The translations under genes were made by a program, and so were the position numbers. This document shows positions 33,746 to 41,260 of a DNA stretch of 64,000 nucleotides, piece after piece. How positions within the stretch are numbered: position 1 is the stretch's first letter; every line of letters begins with the position of its first letter. Origin of the DNA: Paenibacillus contaminans (lineage in GTDB: Bacteria; Bacillota; Bacilli; Paenibacillales; NBRC-103111); NCBI RefSeq assembly GCF_003285015.1, contig NZ_QMFB01000012.1:221137-285136 (forward strand), written 5' to 3'. The notes under the pieces were generated by a model. That model did no database searches and was not told the DNA's origin. It worked only from the letters and a program-made list of their open reading frames with translations.

Positions 33746-35077
33746 ATGAGGCCGGTGTGTGATTTGGATAATATTGAAGTTGCCAATGTTTTCGGGGTCA
33801 AAAAAGAAATGGTACTAAGTTATATAGAGCGAGAACAAGTTGACCAAAAATTTAAGAGGGCCTTAAAAACGGATAACCACATAGTCGTATATGGGGCATC
33901 TAAACAAGGAAAGTCCACGCTTCGGCGAAAACACGTATCAATGGACGAAGAAGTTCTCATACAATGTGTACCTAATCATGACATAGTATCGATATACAGC
34001 TCAATTTTAAGACAATCCGGAGTTCAAATGGAAACGTCAATCAGTGAAAAAGTACTTTCTCACGATGATTCTGACTCGAAAGCTAAAATCAAGGCTAAAA
34101 TTCCGTTATTTGGCGAAGTAGATGCAGAATTTGGTGGAAAAGAAGGGGAGAGTAACGAAAGGATTGTTAACTATAAGTCCATAGAAATAAATATTGAAAT
34201 TGCTCAAGATATTGGAGAAGTCCTAAATGGCATTAGTTTTAATAAGTTTATCGTCCTTGAGAATTTTCACTACTTGGACGACGAAATTCAAAAGCGACTT
34301 GCTTTTGACTTGAGAACATTTCAAGACATGGGCGTTAGAGTTATCATATTGGGGATATGGAGAGAGAGAAATCGTCTAAATCAATTCAATGGCGACTTGA
34401 TTGATCGGATTATTGAAATTCCTGTTGAACCTTGGGAAGATAAAGATTTCGATCTAGTAATAGATAAGGGCTGTAAGTTACTTAACATATCTTTCAGTGA
34501 TTCGATAAAGAATAACATAAAGAATTACTCCTTTGGGAATATTGGAATTGTTCAAGAATTATGCAAAGAGCTTTGCTTTGCTTATGGTGTGCTTTTAAAA
34601 AAACCTTTGCATGAAAATTTTTACGATGAAAAATATTTACAAAAAGCAATTCAAATAAAAGTTGAAGACTATACGTCTAGGCATGAGCGGGCTTTAGAAA
34701 GTATCGCAGACGCGAGTAGGCATTACGAATCGGGACTATTTCTTCCATATTACATTGTAAAAATTATTGTTCTTTCTGACGTCCTTGAGTTAAAGTCTGG
34801 GATCAAGCGCCCAATACTTCACAATAAAATTAAAGAAGTTCATCATGAGCCCGATAGAGTTAGAGCGGGTGATATGACAAATTTACTTCATGGTCTAAGT
34901 AAATTACAAAGTAAGAAGTCGATAATCCCGCCACTTTTTGATTACGATAGGTCTGACAAAAGACTAAAAGTAATTGACTCTACTTTATTATTCTTCTTGA
35001 AATTCTCGGATGTAAACGATGTGCTTGAAGAGATACCAAATCCCGTTGACGATAGTGCTCAAGCGGAATTATTTTAA
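33746..35077 (+). CDS. lone P-loop (AAA/STAND-like) ATPase, cargo gene
   Basis: 443 aa, clearly more AT-rich than its neighbours. An N-terminal segment (FGVKKEMVLSYIEREQVD) is followed by Walker A GASKQGKST (about residues 51-59), a Walker B-like FIVLENFHYLDDE (about 166-178), a sensor region (VRVIILGIWRERNRL) and a winged-helix-like C-terminal part. No partner gene is adjacent. The form fits regulatory or defence ATPases carried by prophages, but no effector domain is visible. Start ATG 33746 has only a weak Shine-Dalgarno. Confidence 0.75.
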   Translation: MRPVCDLDNIEVANVFGVKKEMVLSYIEREQVDQKFKRALKTDNHIVVYGASKQGKSTLRRKHVSMDEEVLIQCVPNHDIVSIYSSILRQSGVQMETSISEKVLSHDDSDSKAKIKAKIPLFGEVDAEFGGKEGESNERIVNYKSIEINIEIAQDIGEVLNGISFNKFIVLENFHYLDDEIQKRLAFDLRTFQDMGVRVIILGIWRERNRLNQFNGDLIDRIIEIPVEPWEDKDFDLVIDKGCKLLNISFSDSIKNNIKNYSFGNIGIVQELCKELCFAYGVLLKKPLHENFYDEKYLQKAIQIKVEDYTSRHERALESIADASRHYESGLFLPYYIVKIIVLSDVLELKSGIKRPILHNKIKEVHHEPDRVRAGDMTNLLHGLSKLQSKKSIIPPLFDYDRSDKRLKVIDSTLLFFLKFSDVNDVLEEIPNPVDDSAQAELF

Positions 35078-35199
35078 TTAAACTGATATCGTTTTTAACG
35101 TGATTTTCCCGTCAAATTAGCGCCTTATGTCCGTCGCTAGTACATACCCCTTTCAACGCGAGTAAAACGGCTATTTCGTGGGGATTTGCGGCAAAAACA

Positions 35200-35222
35200 A
35201 AGACCCTAATAGTAAGGGTCTT
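35200..35222. terminator. terminator between ATPase and second integrase genes
   Basis: AAGACCCT-AATAGTA-AGGGTCTT. Leftward it is followed by TGTTTTTG, rightward by CTTTG, so it mainly serves the leftward integrase. Confidence 0.75.
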
Positions 35223-35231
35223 CTTTGCGTT

Positions 35232-36215
35232 CTATACCTCTTCGTCGTCTCCAAAAAGGTTATTAAGCGGGGAATAAGCGTTATGTTGTTTCTTTATCGA
35301 CTCTTCGGAAGGGTGCGTGTATCTTTGAACAATGCGTAAATCCTTATGGCCTAAAATTAGTGCTAAGTGACGGATATCGCCTCCGTTTTGTAAGTAAATC
35401 GTAGCTCCGGTATGCCTAAATAGATGTGGATGTACTCTGACATTAAGTCTTGCTTTTTCTACGTACTCCCTTAGTCTGTGTCTGAACCTATTCCCGTCCA
35501 TCTTCTCTCCGTTATCAGTTAGAAAAACGAAATCACTGCTGAATTTCTCATTTTTATTAAGGAGGTTTTTTAATAAATTCATAGTCCGTTTCTTCAAGGG
35601 GATGATGCGCGACTTCCTGCCCTTCGCATTTCCGGCCGCAATAACTATAACGCCCTGATTGAAATCTATGTCATTTGTTTTTATCAGTAGCGTCTCAGAA
35701 ATACGAGTGAATCCGTCTATAAGGACGTTTATCAATACGTAATCCCTGTAGCTGGCATACGAACTCTTACTTACGGCAGACAGTAAGATCCGTAGTTGTT
35801 CGGCAGTCAGCACCCTTATCTCGCTTTGATCCTCCCTCACCTTCCTTAGCCCGCTGCATGGATTTTTAATGACGTACTCTTCCGCCATAAGAAAATTAAA
35901 GAACGCCTTCAAAGTCTTAATTCTAAGGTTGGCCGTAACCGGTGAAATACCCACGGTCTTTGAGTAGTCAGGCATAAAAACTCCGCAGTTTTCGAACCTA
36001 ATCTTCTCGTACAGCATCCAGTTAATGTAATCGCGGATTACCTCTCTTGTTATCAATGATATGTCGTTCGTACACATAGATTTCCGATCTAAGTATTCGA
36101 TAAAAAACGAAAAATTATCCTTGTACTGTCCAATCGTGGATTTTCGTACTCCCTCGGATGTTCTTGCGCGTAAAAAAATTTCGATAAAGTGCGTTAGCGA
36201 TCGTTCCGTTGACAT
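35232..36215 (-). CDS. tyrosine recombinase (second integrase)
   Basis: 327 aa from ATG 36215 (GGAGG 8 nt upstream). A core-binding SAM-like domain (about 5-120) precedes a catalytic domain with Arg in FTRISE, HPHLFRHTGA (His and Arg), and the final LGHKDLRIVQRYTH (His and Tyr). The C-terminal QHNAYSPLNNLF resembles QHKRFSPLSRVL of the integrase at 37178, so the two are paralogous. Its own att site is not evident. Confidence 0.9.
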   Translation of the reverse strand: MSTERSLTHFIEIFLRARTSEGVRKSTIGQYKDNFSFFIEYLDRKSMCTNDISLITREVIRDYINWMLYEKIRFENCGVFMPDYSKTVGISPVTANLRIKTLKAFFNFLMAEEYVIKNPCSGLRKVREDQSEIRVLTAEQLRILLSAVSKSSYASYRDYVLINVLIDGFTRISETLLIKTNDIDFNQGVIVIAAGNAKGRKSRIIPLKKRTMNLLKNLLNKNEKFSSDFVFLTDNGEKMDGNRFRHRLREYVEKARLNVRVHPHLFRHTGATIYLQNGGDIRHLALILGHKDLRIVQRYTHPSEESIKKQHNAYSPLNNLFGDDEEV

Positions 36216-36233
36216 TCGATACACCTCCGGATA

Positions 36234-36270
36234 GTAAAAATAAAACCGCTACGCATATTCGCGTAACGGC
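36234..36270 (-). terminator. terminator of the 33-aa gene
   Basis: Reverse strand CCGTTACGC-GAATAT-GCGTAGCGG followed by TTTTATTTTT, with one mismatch in the stem. Confidence 0.85.
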
Positions 36271-36274
36271 TTCG

Positions 36275-36376
36275 TTATTTCTTCGTTTTCTTTTCGTCAA
36301 TCTTCGAGACTGCTTCTCCGGCTGTAATTGCGCTACATTGGCGCAGTAAACGATCCGATAACCCCGGCTTACTCAT
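36275..36376 (-). CDS. 33-aa peptide gene
   Basis: ATG 36376 follows AAGGAGGTGAATTGTA, an excellent ribosome-binding site. The peptide is MSKPGLSDRLLRQCSAITAG then EAVSKIDEKKTKK, soluble and basic at the end, with a strong terminator right after it. Isolated gene with full expression signals; function unknown. Confidence 0.6.
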   Translation of the reverse strand: MSKPGLSDRLLRQCSAITAGEAVSKIDEKKTKK

Positions 36377-36443
36377 TACAATTCACCTCCTTGCGGAACC
36401 ATTTCGACAGAAGCGACGTATCTCCTGTATGGATAGATAAATA

Positions 36444-36472
36444 TTGGAATAGCTACAACCATTTGGTATACT
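36444..36472 (+). promoter_or_regulatory. strong promoter of the 56-aa membrane peptide
   Basis: TTGGAA (36444-36449), 17-bp spacer, TATACT (36467-36472) with extended TGG. The leader before the GTG start is under 20 nt. Confidence 0.7.
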
Positions 36473-36496
36473 TTACCTATTGAGGTGGTGTGATAA

Positions 36497-36667
36497 GTGT
36501 CCAATTTAACGAAATCGCCGATTAAGTCCGATCCGCCTTCGTCTCCATCCAATAAAAATGGCAACAATCCGGTATGGAAGTTCGGCGCAGGCCTTCTGAC
36601 CTTGTGTATTGTATTCTTCCTCTTTTGGTTCGTAGGTGGTTACACCTTTTCTTGGTTCCGTTTTTAA
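36497..36667 (+). CDS. 56-aa single-pass membrane peptide
   Basis: GTG 36497 after GAGGTGG. A polar, Pro/Ser/Asn-rich N-terminal half (SPIKSDPPSSPSNKNGNN) leads to a transmembrane helix (about residues 30-49, AGLLTLCIVFFLFWFVGG) ending FSWFRF. It has its own promoter and terminator. Family not recognised. Confidence 0.65.
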   Translation: MSNLTKSPIKSDPPSSPSNKNGNNPVWKFGAGLLTLCIVFFLFWFVGGYTFSWFRF

Positions 36668-36679
36668 TACATAAACGCA

Positions 36680-36725
36680 AAAAAAAAACGCCAATTACCG
36701 GTACTATCCGATAACTGGCGCTTTA
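36680..36725. terminator. strong bidirectional terminator
   Basis: Stem CGCCAATTACCGG/CCGATAACTGGCG (36689-36720) with two mismatches, an A run on the left and CTTTAATTT on the right. Confidence 0.85.
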
Positions 36726-36805
36726 ATTTGCTCCGCTTCATTCATATACATTCTCATTTGTCAATACAGTTGAAAAAATTAAAAATTGATGGTATTCTAT
36801 AACGC

Positions 36806-36834
36806 TTTACTTTTATAAATTGAAAATGTATTAT
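36806..36834 (+). promoter_or_regulatory. promoter of the antitoxin RNA
   Basis: TTTACT (36806-36811), 17-bp spacer, TATTAT (36829-36834); start expected near 36841. Confidence 0.6.
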
Positions 36835-36840
36835 TGTATA

Positions 36841-36949
36841 TAGGGAAAAGACCCTATAGTGTTGGTAGCACTACAAGGTCTTTAGCAAAGTAAATGAATA
36901 ATTTTCAGCAAAAAGTAGTCTTCTTCTTGGTCGGAGGGGCTACTTTTTT
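36841..36949 (+). ncRNA. candidate antisense RNA antitoxin
   Basis: About 109 nt. It begins near GGGAAAAGACCC, contains a hairpin AAAGACC ... GGTCTTT with inner TAGTG/CACTA (36849-36886) and ends at the AAAAAGTAG/CTACTTTTTT hairpin (36910-36949). Its last 10 nt overlap the 3' end of the toxin reading frame on the other strand and the rest covers the toxin mRNA tail, as in TxpA/RatA and BsrG/SR4. Confidence 0.6.
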
Positions 36950-37050
36950 CGTTGAGCCGCGAATATTACCATTGTCACAATTACGCCCATAAAAGTTACT
37001 ATAAAGACTCCGAACGCTAACATTAGGGTTATTGATTCGTATGTTGACAA
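36940..37050 (-). CDS. holin-like type I toxin
   Basis: 36 aa from TTG 37050 with GGGGAGG upstream: MSTYESITLMLAFGVFIVTF then MGVIVTMVIFAAQRKK. A short hydrophilic N-terminus, one transmembrane helix and a basic RKK tail match the holin-like toxin family (TxpA, BsrG and relatives start MSxYES). Such peptides insert in the membrane and stop growth; an antisense RNA silences them. It would stabilise the element. Confidence 0.8.
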   Translation of the reverse strand: MSTYESITLMLAFGVFIVTFMGVIVTMVIFAAQRKK

Positions 37051-37090
37051 GGGAAACACCTCCCCTCGCCTCACTTACTTTGCTACTAAT

Positions 37091-37119
37091 ATTATACAAG
37101 ATACTCGTCCAATAAACAA
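37091..37119 (-). promoter_or_regulatory. promoter of the toxin gene
   Basis: Reverse strand TTGTTT (37114-37119), 17-bp spacer, TATAAT (37091-37096). Confidence 0.7.
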
Positions 37120-37177
37120 TTGGTCGCTTCTTCGCGTACGATGAGATGCGGACTTATAGAGTTCTTCATTTCCTTAA

Positions 37178-38230
37178 CTAATTCCTTCGTAAAACCCGGC
37201 TTAGCGGACTAAACCGTTTATGTTGCTCCGCGATCGACTCCGAACTCAGCTGCACGTATTTCCTCGTCGTAGCGATTTCCGCATGTCCCATAAGCTTCTG
37301 TAAATGAAACACGCTCATTCCGTTCTCAGCCGCCATTGTCGCGAAGTTATGACGCAAAACATGCGGTGATACATTCCGGCCAAGCTTCGCCCGTTCCGCG
37401 TATTTATCGAACGCCTTCTGAACCGTCTTCTCGCTTAATTGCTCGCCGTAGTTCGTCGTAAATACGAACGTCGTTTCGAAATGCTGCGCTGATTCCGTTA
37501 CTAACTGCTTAAGTAAGCGGGCCGTCTCGGTAGAAATCGGCAATACGCGGCTCTTACGGTTCTTATTCTTTGAAGCCGGCAGCGTGATTTGTTTCCTTAC
37601 GAAATCGACTTCCGCCTTTTCAAGCGAGCATATCTCGTTCAAGCGCATGCCAGTATCGAGAATCGTAACAATAATCACATAATCGCGCCATTGCGCCCAT
37701 TGTTTCTGATCCGGCGCTTTAAGGAACCGCTTCAGCTCGTCGTCAGTAAGCGGCTCGACTGTATCAACGTCCTGGCGCATTAGAGACACGTTTGCCGCCG
37801 GATTCCGATCGATAACTTCTTCTGTATGTAACGTGGCGAAGAATGTCCTTAGAACGCGGATTCGGACGTTTACGGATGCCGGCGAAAGCCCGCGCCGATC
37901 CTTCGCATATTCGGATTTAAACGGATGTCCGCCGTAGTACTCTTTGTCATTGGCGCACCATAAGACATACTCGCGCAACATATCAACCGTTACATCTTGT
38001 ATCGTTATTTCGGACGCTGCTTCACCGTACCGTTCGTTCACCCAATCGATCAAATACTGCATATTTTGGACATACCCGTCGATCGTGCGTTCCTTCAAGT
38101 TACGGGCGCGCTTCACTCTTACTACGTACGCGACCGCCTCTTCCAGTGTATACGACGGCAATCCGACTTCTGCGGCCGGTACTCGCTCCGTTACCGTCCG
38201 CTTACCCTTCCGTTTATCATTCCGTTCCAT
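37178..38230 (-). CDS. int: tyrosine integrase of the element
   Basis: 350 aa. A basic N-terminus (KRKGKRTVTERV), core-binding domain (about 25-140) and catalytic domain with Arg in TGMRLNEI, SPHVLRHNFAT (His, Arg) and MGHAEIATTRKYVQ (His, Tyr). It lies 140 bp from attR and reads away from the tRNA; it should carry out integration at tRNA-Ser. Directly repeated candidate arm sites lie between it and attR. Confidence 0.95.
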   Translation of the reverse strand: MERNDKRKGKRTVTERVPAAEVGLPSYTLEEAVAYVVRVKRARNLKERTIDGYVQNMQYLIDWVNERYGEAASEITIQDVTVDMLREYVLWCANDKEYYGGHPFKSEYAKDRRGLSPASVNVRIRVLRTFFATLHTEEVIDRNPAANVSLMRQDVDTVEPLTDDELKRFLKAPDQKQWAQWRDYVIIVTILDTGMRLNEICSLEKAEVDFVRKQITLPASKNKNRKSRVLPISTETARLLKQLVTESAQHFETTFVFTTNYGEQLSEKTVQKAFDKYAERAKLGRNVSPHVLRHNFATMAAENGMSVFHLQKLMGHAEIATTRKYVQLSSESIAEQHKRFSPLSRVLRRN

Positions 38231-38273
38231 AAACGAAAAACACCTCCACGCTTGATTTGCGCAGAGGTGCTGT

Positions 38274-38308
38274 AATCAGTTAGACGTAACCGAATCAGTT
38301 AGCGTAAC
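38274..38308. repeat. candidate integrase arm-type repeats near attR
   Basis: AATCAGTTAGACGTAAC (38274-38290) and AATCAGTTAGCGTAAC (38293-38308) differ by one inserted base, between int and attR. Confidence 0.45.
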
Positions 38309-38370
38309 GTTCGCTTGTATCGCGATCAGCTTTCGTTCACGAACGCCTTACAAACCGCGTGGTTACGGGA

Positions 38371-38442
38371 TTTGTATGTATGGCGGAAAGGGTGGGATTC
38401 GAACCCACGCACGGCTCGCACCGCCTAGCTGATTTCGAGTCA
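38371..38442. repeat. attR: 72-bp direct repeat inside the intact tRNA gene
   Basis: Identical to 23050-23121. It covers the 3' two thirds of the intact tRNA-Ser and 10 bp beyond it; strand exchange must lie within it. Confidence 0.95.
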
Positions 38443-38471
38443 GCCCCCTTGGGCCTCTTGGGTACCTTTCC
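38381..38471 (-). tRNA. tRNA-Ser (anticodon CGA)
   Basis: 91 nt with encoded CCA. Acceptor stem GGAAAGG/CCTTTCC, anticodon arm GCTGA-CTCGAAA-TCAGC (anticodon CGA, reads UCG), long variable arm (GGCGGTGCGAGCCGTGC) and T arm GTGGG-TTCGAAT-CCCAC. The element restored this copy on integrating but took away its terminator, which is now at 23016. Confidence 0.95.
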
Positions 38472-38492
38472 GTTCGAGGTGAGACAAGGAAT

Positions 38493-38522
38493 ATTGTATC
38501 ACAGACATTGTAGAATGCGCAA
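38493..38522 (-). promoter_or_regulatory. promoter of tRNA-Ser
   Basis: Reverse strand TTGCGC (38517-38522), 18-bp spacer, TACAAT (38493-38498) with extended TGA. Confidence 0.6.
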
Positions 38523-38552
38523 CTGTTTTTGTAATCTTTTTTTACAAAAAAA

Positions 38553-38774
38553 TCATTCCGCTTCTTCCGGTTTTTCTGCCGCAGCTTTGGAGCGCAGCAC
38601 CTTCTTGAGCTTGCTTTCAAATTTGGCGCGCGGGACAAGCACGCTATGTTTACAGCCGACACAGCGGATCCGTATGTCCATTCCCATTCGAATGATTTCC
38701 ATTTCATTGCTGCCGCACGGATGCGGCTTTTTCATCTGAACGATATCGCCCAGCTCGTACTGTTTGCGTTCCAT
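38553..38774 (-). CDS. DUF951 family protein (YyzM-like)
   Basis: 73 aa. The family pattern GDIVQMKKPHPCG, WxIxRxGxDI-like MEIIRMGMDIRIRC and CxGC is present (Cys at about 20, 38, 41). The family is small and may bind nucleic acid; function unknown. It follows mscS by 4 nt. Confidence 0.88.
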   Translation of the reverse strand: MERKQYELGDIVQMKKPHPCGSNEMEIIRMGMDIRIRCVGCKHSVLVPRAKFESKLKKVLRSKAAAEKPEEAE

Positions 38775-38778
38775 CGCT

Positions 38779-39693
38779 TCACTCCGCCCTCTCGATCCGC
38801 GTCAGATTGACTATTTTCGGATACGGAACTCCTATATTATTCATTTCAAAAGCTTTACGAACTTCCGCCTTAATAATACGCGATATAGGGATATGCTTAT
38901 TCGGTTTGCATTCCGCCGTCATCCGTAACACCACATCGGAATTTCCGATGTTCTGCACACCCAGCACTTCCGGTTCTTTAACAATGTCCTCATTCGATTC
39001 GAACAGCCGCTTGGCCGTCTCGCGCATCAGCTCCAGTGCTTTATCTACATCGGCCTCATAGGCTACGGAGATGTCTACGACAGCTACTGAATTGTAAATC
39101 GAGAAATTCGTTACGTCGCGAATCGAGCCGTTCGGGATAATAAACACTTCCCCCGTCCAGCTGCGGACACGTGTTACACGCAAGCCAATCTCTTCTACGG
39201 TCCCCTTAAAATTACCAATTTGTACAATATCGCCCACGCCGAATTGATCCTCAAAAATAATAAAAAATCCGGTAATGACGTCTTTCACCAAGCTTTGAGC
39301 GCCGAAACCGATCGCTAATCCAAGTACCCCTGCCCCTGCAAGCAGAGGCGCCAAGTTAATGCCCAGCTGATTCAGGATAAGCAGTAGCAAAATAAAGTTA
39401 ATCGTATAGCCGATTACGTTACCGATGAGCTTGCCGATCGTCTTGGTTCGTCGCTGATCGAACTTCAACGGGCTGCTTTCCCGTTCGCGAATCATATGTT
39501 CGATCATTCGATTCGCTATCCGGCTTACGATGCGCCCGACGATAAAGATGACGATTATTTTGATGACGATAATAATAAAACTAACCCATATTGCCGGATC
39601 CGTAAAGTAGGCGACAGCTTCCTCTACGATGGTCCTTGTTTCCCCTGCCGCATCCGTTATTTTAGCCACTACGCCTTCGTTGTTTTCCGGCAA
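38779..39693 (-). CDS. MscS-type mechanosensitive channel
   Basis: 304 aa from TTG 39693 (GGGAG 8 nt upstream). Three transmembrane helices (about 33-55, 85-105 and the glycine/alanine-rich pore helix 108-135, LAPLLAGAGVLGLAIGFGAQ) and a cytoplasmic beta and alpha/beta vestibule (about 140-300). It releases solutes on osmotic downshock. Confidence 0.93.
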   Translation of the reverse strand: MPENNEGVVAKITDAAGETRTIVEEAVAYFTDPAIWVSFIIIVIKIIVIFIVGRIVSRIANRMIEHMIRERESSPLKFDQRRTKTIGKLIGNVIGYTINFILLLLILNQLGINLAPLLAGAGVLGLAIGFGAQSLVKDVITGFFIIFEDQFGVGDIVQIGNFKGTVEEIGLRVTRVRSWTGEVFIIPNGSIRDVTNFSIYNSVAVVDISVAYEADVDKALELMRETAKRLFESNEDIVKEPEVLGVQNIGNSDVVLRMTAECKPNKHIPISRIIKAEVRKAFEMNNIGVPYPKIVNLTRIERAE

Positions 39694-39739
39694 GTCGATC
39701 GCTCCCTACTCCTTAACATCGCCTCTGACGATTGGAGAG

Positions 39740-39991
39740 CTACAGCTCAAGCTGCTCATAGCGCTCCCCCTCTTTTGCAAAAATACCTCTTACTTCAACA
39801 TGCTCGCTTACAATAATATGCCGAACCTGCTCCAAGCTTGCCCCGGGAAACTCGATGGACAGCGCACAGCCGGCCGTTATTTCCTTCGGTGTCGGCCTTA
39901 TATCGATCTCGATGTCGGCATATTCGAGCAGCATTTCCGTCCGTAATGCCTGCTGGGTGGAATCGAATGCGATCAACATGACCGTGTCCAT
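39740..39991 (-). CDS. DUF3343 family protein
   Basis: 83 aa behind AGGAGG. Starts MDTVMLIAFDSTQQALRTEM and ends REGIFAKEG-like; the central Cys (EITAGCALSIEF) is the feature linked with putative sulfur/selenium carriers. A cysteine-desulfurase-like gene lies close by (41261). Confidence 0.8.
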   Translation of the reverse strand: MDTVMLIAFDSTQQALRTEMLLEYADIEIDIRPTPKEITAGCALSIEFPGASLEQVRHIIVSEHVEVRGIFAKEGERYEQLEL

Positions 39992-40154
39992 TTTGCTCCT
40001 CCTACCTGTTCGATCGATTTCACTCTCTATTTTCTACTGAATATGTATAAATATAGTTTCACCTTCATATACTAACTAGTGTACAGGAAGGTTTCCTACA
40101 TAGTTAAATTCGGAAGCGCATGCTCCACCATCATCTATCGCCTGGGGGAATACG

Positions 40155-40781
40155 ATGGAACTTTCACTCGATCCGCAATTATTTCAGATGCCGCCGGAGC
40201 CATTAAAGCTCCATCACACGGAACAGCATACCAGCCACTTGCTTTCCAAGCAGCTCACTGCCTACTTTGAGCTCATTCCCTCTTATCAACCGATCGTTTT
40301 CGTTTGTATCGGCACCGATCGTTCTACAGGCGATGCATTAGGTCCCCTTGTCGGAAGCCGGCTGAAAAAATACAACTTCTCCGACATCAATTTATACGGT
40401 ACACTTGACGATCCGGTTCATGCCATGAATTTAAAAGATACGTTAGCTTCCATCCAGGATCAATACACGCTTCCTTACCTTGTAGGCATCGACGCTTGCC
40501 TTGGCCAGCTTTCCAGCGTAGGCTGCATCCAATTAGCCTCCGGGCCATTAAAACCGGGCGCCGGGGTCAATAAGGAGCTGCCAGCCGTAGGCGATATCCA
40601 CATGACCGGCATCGTGAATGTCGGGGGGTTCATGGAATATTTCGTCCTGCAGAACACCAGGCTCAGTCTTGTTATGAATATGTCGGAAGTAATCGCCAAA
40701 TCCATTTACATCTCTCTGCTTAACGCCAAACGAATTGCGACTTTCACTGCGAATGCTTCCGCGACCCGACTTGGCCAATAG
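40155..40781 (+). CDS. yyaC: sporulation protein YyaC (germination-protease-like fold)
   Basis: 208 aa from ATG 40155 (GGGGGA upstream). Core motifs VFVCIGTDRSTGDALGPLVG and VGIDACLG match YyaC, related to the spore protease GPR. It is one of the few rightward genes here, as in Bacillus. Its 3' end overlaps the DUF4446 gene by 38 nt, convergent. Confidence 0.93.
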   Translation: MELSLDPQLFQMPPEPLKLHHTEQHTSHLLSKQLTAYFELIPSYQPIVFVCIGTDRSTGDALGPLVGSRLKKYNFSDINLYGTLDDPVHAMNLKDTLASIQDQYTLPYLVGIDACLGQLSSVGCIQLASGPLKPGAGVNKELPAVGDIHMTGIVNVGGFMEYFVLQNTRLSLVMNMSEVIAKSIYISLLNAKRIATFTANASATRLGQ

Positions 40782-41241
40782 CCGTTTTCTCTTCCGGGGA
40801 CAGTGCGTATGACGACTGTCCTCTTTCCACTGGTTTTGCATACAAATAGGAATCATCACGGCTTTGAATGCCGGTTAACACGACCCCGTTCTGTCCCTCA
40901 TCGAGAATGGCCAATGAAAAGCTTAGATCGTTCCCCTGATGCGCAAATGCATTATACCTAATGAATCCCATGTTCGATTTCATCGTTTGCAGCCGGGCTA
41001 GAACAAATTCGATTTGCTGTCTTTGCTCTTCATCCTTTCCTTTCAGGTCGTTCAAATGATTTTGTACGGTGATGAGCAACTCCTCTACATTTCCGGCCTG
41101 CATACCGTTCATCATAGCCTTATAACGCTTTCTCATCCGTCCAACCCGTAACCATAACCAAATATGACTAATCAACAAAAACACCGTAAGGCCTAAAAGC
41201 GTCAACAATACAGTTTGCAGCTCGCTCTCCTGTAATTCCAT
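40744..41241 (-). CDS. DUF4446 family membrane protein
   Basis: 165 aa. One N-terminal transmembrane helix (about 9-29), a coiled-coil (NHLNDLKGKDEEQRQQIEFV) and the conserved block MGFIRYNAFAHQGNDLSFSL. Function unknown; common next to parAB and noc in this group. Confidence 0.88.
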   Translation of the reverse strand: MELQESELQTVLLTLLGLTVFLLISHIWLWLRVGRMRKRYKAMMNGMQAGNVEELLITVQNHLNDLKGKDEEQRQQIEFVLARLQTMKSNMGFIRYNAFAHQGNDLSFSLAILDEGQNGVVLTGIQSRDDSYLYAKPVERGQSSYALSPEEKTAIGQVGSRKHSQ

Positions 41242-41260
41242 CTATGTCTTCCTTCCAGCG

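Larger units (their letters stand above)
23050..38442. mobile_element. tRNA-Ser-integrated phage-like element, about 15.3 kb
   Basis: Bounded by a 72-bp perfect direct repeat (23050-23121 and 38371-38442) made of the 3' part of tRNA-Ser(CGA) and its flank. A tyrosine integrase lies next to the intact tRNA. It carries a lysogeny-type switch, type I toxin-antitoxin locus, AAA ATPase, sigma-like factor and a leftward run of small phage genes ending in a tape-measure gene. No terminase, portal, capsid, lysin or replication initiator is recognisable. Confidence 0.92.

Noticed and set aside
38359..38739. 126-codon plus-strand frame starting within the int-tRNA gap
   Set aside because: It is the antisense translation of tRNA-Ser (ERVGFEPTHGSHRLADFES pattern), a well-known false gene.
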